A stretch of 64,000 nt of DNA from Clostridiaceae bacterium (GTDB lineage Bacteria > Bacillota > Clostridia > Lachnospirales > Lachnospiraceae). Under the pieces are notes generated by a model. That model saw only the letters and a program-made list of their open reading frames with translations. It was not told where the DNA came from and made no database searches. The translations under genes and the position numbers were made by a program. This document shows positions 51,655-58,732 of the stretch, piece after piece (the stretch's first letter is position 1; every line of letters starts with the position of its first letter). Location: contig CAJTGI010000003.1 of NCBI GenBank assembly GCA_910575435.1, positions 62,001 to 126,000 of the forward strand, written 5' to 3'.

Positions 51655-52290
51655 ATGTTGGATAAAGTATTTACAAACAACCAGGTTACTATTGCGGGGG
51701 AAGTGGTAAGCGAATTCGTATTTAGCCATGAGGTTTATGGAGAGCATTTCTTTATGGTGAATATAGCGGTGTGCCGCCTGAGCAATTCCTTTGACGTGAT
51801 TCCGGTAATGGTATCCGAGCGGCTGATGGATGTGAAGAACGATTACAGGGGATGCACCATGCAAGCCACCGGCCAATTCCGGTCATACAATCGCCATGAG
51901 GAAAATAAGAATCGCCTGGTGCTCTCAGTGTTTGCCAGAGAGGTGAGCTTTCTCGAGGGCGAGGAGGAGGATCAGAATCCCAACCACATCTTTCTGGATG
52001 GGTATGTGTGCAAGCATCCTGTCTATCGCAAGACGCCTCTGGGCAGAGAGATTGCCGATGTTCTTCTGGCTGTAAACAGGCCCTATGGGAAGTCGGATTA
52101 TATCCCGTGTATCTGCTGGGGCAGGAATGCCAGATTTGCAGACCAGTTCCAGGTGGGAACCCATATTCAGCTGTGGGGGCGCATCCAGAGCAGGGAATAC
52201 CAGAAGAAGGTTGGGGAAGAGAAATATGAAAAGAGGGTGGCTTATGAAGTTTCGGTGAGTAAGTTGGAATGTATCGAAACGGAGAAATAG
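51655..52290 (+). CDS. SSB-like protein with two OB folds
   Basis: 211 residues, made of two single-strand-binding (OB) domains. The first is residues about 8-100 (VTIAGEVVSEFVFSHEV...MQATGQFRSYNRH). The second is about 110-205 (IFLDGYVCKHPVYRKTP, IPCICWGRNARFADQF, IQLWGRIQSREYQKK). The second is closer to classical SSB. The acidic C-terminal tail used for partner recruitment in SSB is absent; the protein ends ECIETEK. An auxiliary DNA-binding or plasmid/recombination role is possible. GGAGG lies before the ATG. Confidence 0.75.
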   Translation: MLDKVFTNNQVTIAGEVVSEFVFSHEVYGEHFFMVNIAVCRLSNSFDVIPVMVSERLMDVKNDYRGCTMQATGQFRSYNRHEENKNRLVLSVFAREVSFLEGEEEDQNPNHIFLDGYVCKHPVYRKTPLGREIADVLLAVNRPYGKSDYIPCICWGRNARFADQFQVGTHIQLWGRIQSREYQKKVGEEKYEKRVAYEVSVSKLECIETEK

Positions 52291-52399
52291 GGATGGATTT
52301 TTTATAAGATATGTGATAGAATGGCTAGAGTTAGCATTGGGAAAGTTATGTGCTTCTAGCCATTTTTCCATTTGGGAACAGTGGGCTAAAAGCGTTGCT

Positions 52400-52434
52400 T
52401 GTTACCATAAGCGGCAAAGCCGTGCATTGTAACA
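52400..52434 (+). repeat. Imperfect palindrome before the adenosyltransferase gene
   Basis: TGTTACCATAAGCGGC (52400-52415) and GCCGTGCATTGTAACA (52419-52434) with a three-base loop and a few mismatches. The TGTTAC ends recall the ends of the repeat at 57520. It could be a tiny relative or an RNA hairpin in the leader. Confidence 0.45.
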
Positions 52435-52451
52435 GTGCGGGAGGATTTGGG

Positions 52452-52946
52452 ATGGAACAGAGAGTTGTGCAGGTATTCTACGGCCAGGGAAAGGGCAAGA
52501 CATCTGCGGCGGTAGGCCAGTGCATTCGGGCTGCCAGCTTAGGGCAGCGGGTCATTATCATTCAGTTTCTGAAGGGGAAGGATGCGGAAGAACTGAATTT
52601 CCTAGAAAGGCTGGAACCAGATATCAAGCTTTTTCGCTTCGAGAAGTCGGATGGCTTTTACAAGGAATTGTCTGCGGCGCAGCAGAAAGAAGAGAGGCAG
52701 AATATCCGCAATGGCTTTAATTTTGCCAAGAAGGTGATTGATACTGGGGAGTGCGACGTGCTAGTGCTGGACGAGGTTCTGGGGCTGATTGACCTGGGCA
52801 TTGTCTCTGAGGAGGAGATCCTCCAGCTGGTCTCTTTCAAGGAGGATTACAGCAGGCTGGTGCTCACCGGCTGGGAACTGCCGGATGCCATTGCCGAACA
52901 GGCAGACATTGTCTCCCGGATTGACTTGGAGAAGGATCAGGGATAA
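52452..52946 (+). CDS. Corrinoid adenosyltransferase, CobO/BtuR type
   Basis: 164 residues. P-loop FYGQGKGKTSAAVGQ near the N-terminus and VLVLDEVLGLIDLGIV for the second nucleotide motif. It transfers the adenosyl group of ATP to cob(I)alamin or cobinamide to make coenzyme B12. GGAGG nine bases upstream sets ATG 52452; an upstream ATG at 52350 would add a palindrome-encoded segment and is rejected. No other B12 genes are in view. Confidence 0.88.
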   Translation: MEQRVVQVFYGQGKGKTSAAVGQCIRAASLGQRVIIIQFLKGKDAEELNFLERLEPDIKLFRFEKSDGFYKELSAAQQKEERQNIRNGFNFAKKVIDTGECDVLVLDEVLGLIDLGIVSEEEILQLVSFKEDYSRLVLTGWELPDAIAEQADIVSRIDLEKDQG

Positions 52947-52947
52947 C

Positions 52948-53074
52948 CTTTCGGACGATAATTGATAGATTAGCAATTGCATATTGGATGGTCTTTGAGA
53001 GAAGAATTGAGAATGGCATTCCGGAAAATCACCGAGATGGATTGGGAATAGCATTTCGGATAATAACCGATAAT
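52948..53074 (+). promoter_or_regulatory. Three spaced TTCGGA/ACCGA-type repeats upstream of dapA
   Basis: Similar words begin at 52948 (CTTTCGGACGATAATTGATA), 53017 (CATTCCGGAAAATCACCGAG) and 53052 (CATTTCGGATAATAACCGAT). The last two are 35 bases apart and each contains CGG-N7-CCG. They look like repeated operator sites in the dapA leader. A TATAAT lies just after, near 53090. No lysine riboswitch fold could be drawn. Confidence 0.4.
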
Positions 53075-53174
53075 GAAAGTATGCATATAATGAAAGATAG
53101 GAAGTCGGATGCTGTCGGCCACGGAGCAGGCGGCGGTTCGTACGGCTTTCAAGAAGATACAAGGAGGAGAGAAT

Positions 53175-54068
53175 ATGTCAATATTTACAGGAGCAGCAGT
53201 GGCGCTCATCACGCCCATGACGGAGCAGGGCGAGATTGATTATGGCGAGATGGAGCGCATTGTGGATGATCAGATTGCAGAAGGCACGGATGCCATCGTG
53301 GTGTGCGGCACCACGGGGGAGGCGTCTACCATGACCCATGAGGAGCATATCGAGACGATCAGGGCTTGCGTGGGGATGGTGAAGAAGCGGGTTCCCGTCA
53401 TAGCGGGGACTGGGTCTAACTGCACGAAGACGGCAGCATACCTGTCCAAGGAAGCGCAGACGGCGGGGGCGGATGGCATCCTGGTAGTTTCCCCTTATTA
53501 CAATAAGGCGACGCAGAATGGCTTGAAGGCGCATTTTACGGAGATAGCGAAGCAGGTGGATATCCCCATGCTGCTGTATAATATCCAAGGGCGCACCGGG
53601 GTAAATATTCAGCCGAAGACCGTGGTGGACCTGGTGAAGGATGTGGATACGATCCTTGGCGTGAAGGAGGCTTCCGGGGATCTGGACCAGGTGGCAACCA
53701 TGCTTTCCATGGCTCAGGGGGACATTGATATCTATTCCGGCAATGATGAACTGATTGCGCCTATCGTGGCGGTAGGCGGCAAGGGCGTGATTTCCGTCCT
53801 CTCCCATGTGGCACCAAAGGATACCCATGATATGGTGGCGAAGATGCTTTCAGGGGACGTGGAGGGCAGCAGGGCTTTGCAATTAAAATATATTCCGCTG
53901 ATTCACGCCCTGTTCAGCGAGGTGAATCCCATCCCCGTCAAAGCGGCGATGAACATGATGGGATACCATGTGGGTTCCCTGAGGATGCCCCTTACGGAGA
54001 TGGAGGATGCTGGCAAGAAGGTACTCCGTCAGGCTATGATTGATGCGGGAATTACGGTGGCAGATTAA
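53175..54068 (+). CDS. dapA: 4-hydroxy-tetrahydrodipicolinate synthase
   Basis: 297 residues. It condenses pyruvate with aspartate semialdehyde, the first step of the lysine/diaminopimelate branch. The Schiff-base Lys is in ILGVKEASGD, the Tyr of the catalytic relay in VSPYYNKAT, and the pyruvate-binding GTTGEASTM near the N-terminus. AAGGAGGAG sets the start at 53175; the in-frame extension to 53109 lacks support. It is followed by a hairpin and dapB. Confidence 0.93.
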   Translation: MSIFTGAAVALITPMTEQGEIDYGEMERIVDDQIAEGTDAIVVCGTTGEASTMTHEEHIETIRACVGMVKKRVPVIAGTGSNCTKTAAYLSKEAQTAGADGILVVSPYYNKATQNGLKAHFTEIAKQVDIPMLLYNIQGRTGVNIQPKTVVDLVKDVDTILGVKEASGDLDQVATMLSMAQGDIDIYSGNDELIAPIVAVGGKGVISVLSHVAPKDTHDMVAKMLSGDVEGSRALQLKYIPLIHALFSEVNPIPVKAAMNMMGYHVGSLRMPLTEMEDAGKKVLRQAMIDAGITVAD

Positions 54069-54071
54069 GGG

Positions 54072-54102
54072 GAAAGGGCACTAGAGATGGTAGTGCCCTT
54101 TC
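54072..54102 (+). terminator. Hairpin between dapA and dapB
   Basis: A perfect 12-bp stem, GAAAGGGCACTA (54072-54083) with TAGTGCCCTTTC (54091-54102). The following tail TCATAAA is poor in T, so it is probably a partial terminator or stabiliser that lets dapB be read at a lower level. Confidence 0.5.
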
Positions 54103-54133
54103 ATAAATTACAGAGAATAGGAAGGTTGCGGAG

Positions 54134-54889
54134 ATGACAAAGATTATTTTGGTAGGATGCAATGGACGCATGGGCAAGATGATTACGGAGATCGTGGGAG
54201 AGGAGGAAGATGTGGAGATTGTCGCCGGCGTGGACATGTATGGCGAGGCAGAGAGCGGCTATCCCGTGTACAGGGAGATGGGCCAGTGCGGGGAGATGGC
54301 GGATGCGATTATTGACTTTTCTTCTGCCGATGGGATCGAGGAGCGGATTGCCTATGCGGTGGACAGGCAGATTCCCTTGGTGGAGTGTTCTACGGGCCTT
54401 TCGGAAGAGCAGACGAAGGGGCTTCTGGCTGCCGGGGAAAAGGTGGCAGTGCTCCGTTCCGCTAATATGTCCGTGGGCGTGAATCTCCTCATCAAGATGG
54501 TAAAGGAGGCTGCCAGGAAACTGGCCGAGGAGGGCTTTGACATCGAGATCGTGGAAAAGCACCACAACCAGAAGCTGGACGCGCCTTCCGGCACTGCTCT
54601 GGCTCTGGCGGATTCTATCAATGAGGAGATGGACGGCGGATATGAATATGTGTATGACCGTTCCCAGGTGCGGCAGAAGCGGGAGAAGAAAGAACTGGGC
54701 ATCTCTGCCGTTCGGGGAGGCACCATTGTGGGGGACCACGATGTGATATTCGCTGGCAATGACGAGGTGGTGACCTTTTCCCACAGGGCGTATTCCCGCA
54801 GAGTGTTCGCCAAGGGCTCCGTGGTGGCTGCCAAGTTTTTGCACGGAAAGGGTGCCGGTCTGTATGACATGGCGGATGTATTGTTGTAA
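54134..54889 (+). CDS. dapB: 4-hydroxy-tetrahydrodipicolinate reductase
   Basis: 251 residues. The nucleotide loop VGCNGRMGK is at the N-terminus. The catalytic and substrate motif EKHHNQKLDAPSGTAL and GDHDVIFAGNDE are intact. It reduces the DapA product with NAD(P)H. Its stop overlaps the next ATG by one base (TAATG). Confidence 0.93.
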   Translation: MTKIILVGCNGRMGKMITEIVGEEEDVEIVAGVDMYGEAESGYPVYREMGQCGEMADAIIDFSSADGIEERIAYAVDRQIPLVECSTGLSEEQTKGLLAAGEKVAVLRSANMSVGVNLLIKMVKEAARKLAEEGFDIEIVEKHHNQKLDAPSGTALALADSINEEMDGGYEYVYDRSQVRQKREKKELGISAVRGGTIVGDHDVIFAGNDEVVTFSHRAYSRRVFAKGSVVAAKFLHGKGAGLYDMADVLL

Positions 54890-55434
54890 TGAATTATCAT
54901 TTGGCAAATGTAATTGATATTGTGCTGGCTGTTCTGTTTCTGGTGGCCATATGCCGGGGATGGTGCATTGGACTGGCGATGAAGGTGGGGCATCTGGCAG
55001 CTCTTGCTGGCGCGGGAATCCTGGCAGGGCTGGTGGCCAATGTCTTGAAAACCACTGTGAGCAGTCGCTTGGTGTTGCCTTATTTGGAGAAAAGGGCTGG
55101 TGAGGAACTTGCCTCCATGGACGGGCTGGAGGAGGGAATTTCTCTGGTGGCAGAAAATATGGCATATTATCTACTGTTTGGCGTGATTTTTGCGGTGGCG
55201 CTTGTGGTGCTTCACCGCGTGGTGGGAGTGCTGAAACTGGTGGACTACATCCCGGTAGTGGGTACCCTGAATAAATTGGGGGGTGCAGTGATAGGTTTCG
55301 TGGTGGAGTTTATTTTCTTTTTCATTTTAGGCAGGGTGTTATTTGGTCTGATTCCTATGGAATCCTGGGTACAGATTGGACTTACCGCAGAGATGATTGA
55401 GAAAAGCTATCTATTGCAAGCCTTTGTACCGTGA
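54889..55434 (+). CDS. CvpA-family membrane protein
   Basis: 181 residues with about four spans (VIDIVLAVLFLVAICRGWCIGLAMKVG, LAALAGAGILAGLVANV, LLFGVIFAVALVVLHRVVGVL, GGAVIGFVVEFIFFFILGRVLFG). The early RGWxxG pattern and GTLNKLGGAVIGF are the CvpA hallmarks. Linked elsewhere to colicin V secretion and envelope maintenance; its exact role is unclear. It is translationally coupled to dapB. Confidence 0.8.
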   Translation: MNYHLANVIDIVLAVLFLVAICRGWCIGLAMKVGHLAALAGAGILAGLVANVLKTTVSSRLVLPYLEKRAGEELASMDGLEEGISLVAENMAYYLLFGVIFAVALVVLHRVVGVLKLVDYIPVVGTLNKLGGAVIGFVVEFIFFFILGRVLFGLIPMESWVQIGLTAEMIEKSYLLQAFVP

Positions 55435-55457
55435 TGGGGAAATGAAAGGAAGATTTT

Positions 55458-56588
55458 TTGAATAAGGTCAATTACCAATTGCTGCTGGATCGGGAGATTG
55501 CTCGCATCACGGAAGGAGGAAGGGTTCCCGCGCTGCTGATGCACAGTTGCTGTGCTCCCTGCAGCAGCTACTGTCTCAGTTATCTGGCAGAGTATTTTTC
55601 TATTACGATATTTTATTATAATCCTAATATTACTTCCAGGGAGGAGTATGAGAAGCGGGTGGAGGAGCAGAAGCGCCTGCTCCGGGAACTCCCGTCAAAA
55701 TATCCGATTTCCTTTGCGGAGGGGCCATACGAGCCTGAGAATTTTTATGAGATGTGCCGGGGAATGGAAGCGCTTCCAGAGGGAGGGGAGCGTTGCTTTG
55801 CCTGCTATGAGCTGCGGCAGCGGGAAGCGGTGAGGTATGCGAGAGAACATGGTTTTGACTATGTTACCACCACCCTCTCCGTCAGCCCTCATAAGAATGC
55901 GGAAAAATTGAATGAGATTGGGCTTCGCCTGGGACAGGAATTTGGCATTCCCTATCTGGTTTCTGATTTTAAGAAGCGGGGCGGCTATGCAAAGTCCATT
56001 GAACTGTCGAAGAAATATGGACTTTACCGTCAGGATTATTGCGGTTGCGAGTATAGCCGAAAGCAGCGGGAAGGCATGAGGTGTAATATGGAAGAAATCT
56101 GGGATGTATATGATGGCAATGGGGTCAAGACTGGGAGGACGATGGAGCGGGGCGTGCCGGTGGACGGGGATTACATGCTCTGCGTCCATGTGTATCTGTG
56201 CAATCCGGAGGGACTGTTTTTGATGCAGAAGCGTTCGGAGAGCAAGCAGAGCCATCCGGGAGAGTGGGACGTGACCGGGGGGGCGGTTCTTTCCGGGGAG
56301 AGCAGCGCCCAGGGCGCCATCCGGGAAACCAGGGAAGAGGTAGGAATTAGCCTTTCGGAAGAGAATCTCACATATATTGGACGGGTGAAGAAGCGGAGAA
56401 GCTTTATCGATATTTTCCTGGCGAGAAGAAACTTTACGGTGGAAGATTGCAGGCTGCAGCGGGAGGAAGTGGAGGAGGTGAAGCTGGTTCCGGGCCAGGA
56501 GGTGCTTCGCATGGAGCAGGACAAGCGCAAGCGGGAGCGGGACTATGTGGACCTTTTGAGAAAGATGCTCACAGTGAGCGGAAATTAG
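55458..56588 (+). CDS. queH: Epoxyqueuosine reductase QueH fused to a Nudix hydrolase
   Basis: 376 residues. Residues 1-about 205 are QueH (DUF208): MHSCCAPCSSYC, RCFACYELR and DYCGCEYSRKQR supply the paired cysteines for iron and cluster binding. QueH makes queuosine, the modified base of tRNAs with GUN anticodons. Residues from about 211 are a Nudix domain with a complete box (GAVLSGE...RETREEVGI, about 275-297). An internal ATG at 56088, just at the junction, has GAGG (56078-56081) six bases upstream, so a free Nudix protein may also be made. The Nudix part resembles the isopentenyl-diphosphate-isomerase-like YfcD group. Confidence 0.85.
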   Translation: MNKVNYQLLLDREIARITEGGRVPALLMHSCCAPCSSYCLSYLAEYFSITIFYYNPNITSREEYEKRVEEQKRLLRELPSKYPISFAEGPYEPENFYEMCRGMEALPEGGERCFACYELRQREAVRYAREHGFDYVTTTLSVSPHKNAEKLNEIGLRLGQEFGIPYLVSDFKKRGGYAKSIELSKKYGLYRQDYCGCEYSRKQREGMRCNMEEIWDVYDGNGVKTGRTMERGVPVDGDYMLCVHVYLCNPEGLFLMQKRSESKQSHPGEWDVTGGAVLSGESSAQGAIRETREEVGISLSEENLTYIGRVKKRRSFIDIFLARRNFTVEDCRLQREEVEEVKLVPGQEVLRMEQDKRKRERDYVDLLRKMLTVSGN

Positions 56589-56641
56589 AGGCATATGCGT
56601 TTGAGATGGATTTGATCTGGCGGCGCAGAGAGGGGCATTGG

Positions 56642-57493
56642 CTATAAGATATGGGGCCGATGCCCTTTTAGATAGCGGTTTACCAATCCCCCGAAAAATA
56701 GGATGTACATGCAGGCGTAAAGCCATACCATCAGCAGGGCGATGGTGGTCATTGTCCCGTAGAAGGAGGAGTAGTTGCTGAAGGAATCCACGTAGTAGGA
56801 ATAGAGGTAGGAGAATAGAAGCCAGCCGAGGGTGGATAGAAGTGCGCCAGGGATGTGGTATCGGAGTTTCCACTTGCAGTTTGGCAGGGCGCGGTACAGC
56901 ATCAGGAATACCAGGAAGAGTGTCAGGAAGGCAATCAGCATGCGGAAATTGATGATATTTTTAGAAAAGGTGGCAATGAGGGGAAATTGCTTCTCAATGT
57001 GGCCGTGAATCCAGTTTCCGAATACCAGCAGGGTCAGGGTGGCGATGATGAGCAGGGCGAAAACCGTGCTGTAGAGTGCGGAAAACAATCGCAGTACGAT
57101 GAAATTGCGGGATTCCCGCTGGCGGTATATGGCATTGAGTCCCTGAACCAGGGAGAGGAATGCCTTGGAACTGAGCCAGATGGTGCTGACGATGGTGAGG
57201 GAGAGGACGTGGGCGCTGCTGGCACCGTAGATGTCATGAATCAGTACCTGGAAAAATTCATGAAAGGATTCCGGTATGAAGGCCAGCAGGGAGAGGATGA
57301 AGGTTTCTTCTGTCAGGGGCGTCAGTCGCAGGAGGGCGAATAGGAAGAGCAAAAACGGAAAAAAGGACAGCATAATGAAGAATGCGGTCTGTCCGGCGTG
57401 GGCAGACAGGGCGCATTCATTCACTTGCTGTCCTATTTTTTCTATTGTCTTTATGGCAGGCAGGGAGAGGAATTTTTCTATTCTTTTTTTCAT
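56642..57493 (-). CDS. YihY/BrkB-family membrane protein
   Basis: 283 residues, six membrane spans. The family start AGQTAFFIMLSFFPFLLFLFALLR, the central SSKAFLSLVQGLNAIYRQRE and the late GALLSTLGWLLFSYLYSYYV are typical. Formerly called 'ribonuclease BN'; the family is of unknown function and is not an RNase. Monocistronic; its upstream region is occupied by a MITE-like repeat. Confidence 0.85.
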   Translation of the reverse strand: MKKRIEKFLSLPAIKTIEKIGQQVNECALSAHAGQTAFFIMLSFFPFLLFLFALLRLTPLTEETFILSLLAFIPESFHEFFQVLIHDIYGASSAHVLSLTIVSTIWLSSKAFLSLVQGLNAIYRQRESRNFIVLRLFSALYSTVFALLIIATLTLLVFGNWIHGHIEKQFPLIATFSKNIINFRMLIAFLTLFLVFLMLYRALPNCKWKLRYHIPGALLSTLGWLLFSYLYSYYVDSFSNYSSFYGTMTTIALLMVWLYACMYILFFGGLVNRYLKGHRPHIL

Positions 57494-57519
57494 GGGAAAC
57501 CCCTTTTTGCTATTTTATT

Positions 57520-57674
57520 GTTACTATTCACAGCCATTCGTCCTTTCATGGGATAGCCCCGCTGCCTATCGGCATCAGTTGCTGCTAACGCAGTTTTGGA
57601 TTCTACGCTCCGTTTCGGTTCGTGCTGAACAGGCATCTGCTGGATGTCTAGCACCTAATGATGGGGATGGTAAC
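57520..57674 (+). repeat. 155-bp MITE-like element, fourth core copy
   Basis: Begins GTTACTATTCACAGCC (57520), as in the 222-bp element, carries the core (about 57602-57655, CTACGCTCCGTTTCGGTTCG then AGGCATCTGCTGGATGTCT) and ends GGATGGTAAC (57674). Only the outer GTTAC/GTAAC are inverted, so one end differs from the 222-bp copy. It lies between yihY and the DUF6512 gene. Confidence 0.65.
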
Positions 57675-57733
57675 ATATTATTTGTAAAATTGTAACATAA
57701 GCCGAGGGCAAGCACAAGTTGGATTTTGGCGCG

Positions 57734-58240
57734 TCAAGATGGAGGCTGGGCAAAGATGGGCAGGTCTGGCGGATGATAGGTGAATAGCAGAAAGCAAAGG
57801 GCCAGGAGCATTACCGAGATGCACAATGCAACGGTTAGGGACTGTAGCCTGCAGGATAGGGTTAGCTGGCAAGCGGCGTAAAAGGCGATGACGGTGCTGA
57901 AGATGAAGATGCCGATATCGAGGGGCAGAATGCTTTTTCCCAAGAGGGAGGTGTAGGCGTAGAATAGGATTGGGATGAGGGCGGTGCCTGCCAGGATGCC
58001 AAAGCAGAAGGAGGAAACAGCGCAGGGATTGTTCTTTCTTAGCATTTGAATTGCCGGAATGGAGTAAAGAAGCATGGGAAAGAAGAGCAGCTTCATATGC
58101 TCCCAGACAGATTCATTGACTGGCGTGAAAAGGCCAACGATTTTGTTTTCTCCTGTCCATTCATAGAGAAAGTGAGCCAGGGTTCCCGTGATGATGACAA
58201 AGAAGATTCCGATTAGGGCGTATCGTTTTAATTGCTTCAT
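57734..58240 (-). CDS. DUF6512 family membrane protein
   Basis: 168 residues with about five or six spans. The signature NKIVGLFTPVNESVWEHMKLLFFPML, between the first and second spans, is what I remember as diagnostic of DUF6512. Function unknown. GAGGTGA upstream of ATG 58240 sets the start; an upstream extension to 58270 lacks a ribosome site. Confidence 0.75.
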   Translation of the reverse strand: MKQLKRYALIGIFFVIITGTLAHFLYEWTGENKIVGLFTPVNESVWEHMKLLFFPMLLYSIPAIQMLRKNNPCAVSSFCFGILAGTALIPILFYAYTSLLGKSILPLDIGIFIFSTVIAFYAACQLTLSCRLQSLTVALCISVMLLALCFLLFTYHPPDLPIFAQPPS

Positions 58241-58392
58241 GAAAATCACCTCGTAGATAGTATATGGCAAAGGGGCGGGAGATATGTTGTTTACTTTTAT
58301 GATTTCCTTTGATACAATAATAAGTAGTGATGCAAAGGGGACAAAGGACTTGGAAGTTCCTAAGAGGATGCCGATATTAAGGGGGTGAATGC

Positions 58393-58575
58393 ATGAACGA
58401 AAAAGAGATGATTAAGCAGGCGATTGAAGAATTTTCCAGATTGCAGCGGTATATGATTGCTGACGGAAAAGATGCGAAAGCATATCCCGACATGCACAAT
58501 CGTTATCTAGACTTAAAGGCAATTCTGCAAGCGTCAGGCGTAAACCTTACAGATATTGACCGAATCAAGGATTAG
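58393..58575 (+). CDS. 60-residue hypothetical protein
   Basis: A small helical protein, MNEKEMIKQAIEEFSRLQRY at the start and ILQASGVNLTDIDRIKD at the end, with a strong AGGGGGTG site seven bases upstream. No domain recognised. It ends 37 bases before a good terminator and lies next to the phage-tail islet. It could be a small phage-derived or housekeeping peptide. Confidence 0.6.
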   Translation: MNEKEMIKQAIEEFSRLQRYMIADGKDAKAYPDMHNRYLDLKAILQASGVNLTDIDRIKD

Positions 58576-58612
58576 TCTTGCAGGGGAATGGGTTCGTTTC
58601 AATGATAGTAAT

Positions 58613-58662
58613 GGAGGCAAGAGAAGATATGTAAATATCTGCTCCTGCCTCCTTGCTTTTTT
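58613..58662 (+). terminator. Terminator after the 60-residue gene
   Basis: GGAGGCA (58613-58619) and TGCCTCC (58646-58652), with an inner AGATAT/ATATCT pair, then TTGCTTTTTT. It may also limit read-through from the opposite side. Confidence 0.7.
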
Positions 58663-58732
58663 CAATAAGTCACAATATTAAGTCGTATATAGAAAATAGA
58701 TGGCTATCATGTTAAGGCATAATGTACCATTG

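Noticed and set aside
51364-51876. A 170-codon minus-strand frame overlapping the SSB-like gene and its upstream region
   Set aside because: It runs antisense through the SSB-like coding sequence, has no ribosome site and no recognisable product; the plus-strand SSB reading explains the region.
52947-53174. Lysine riboswitch or T-box upstream of dapA
   Set aside because: No lysine-riboswitch helices, T-box core or terminator/antiterminator pair could be drawn; only spaced CGG-type words are visible.
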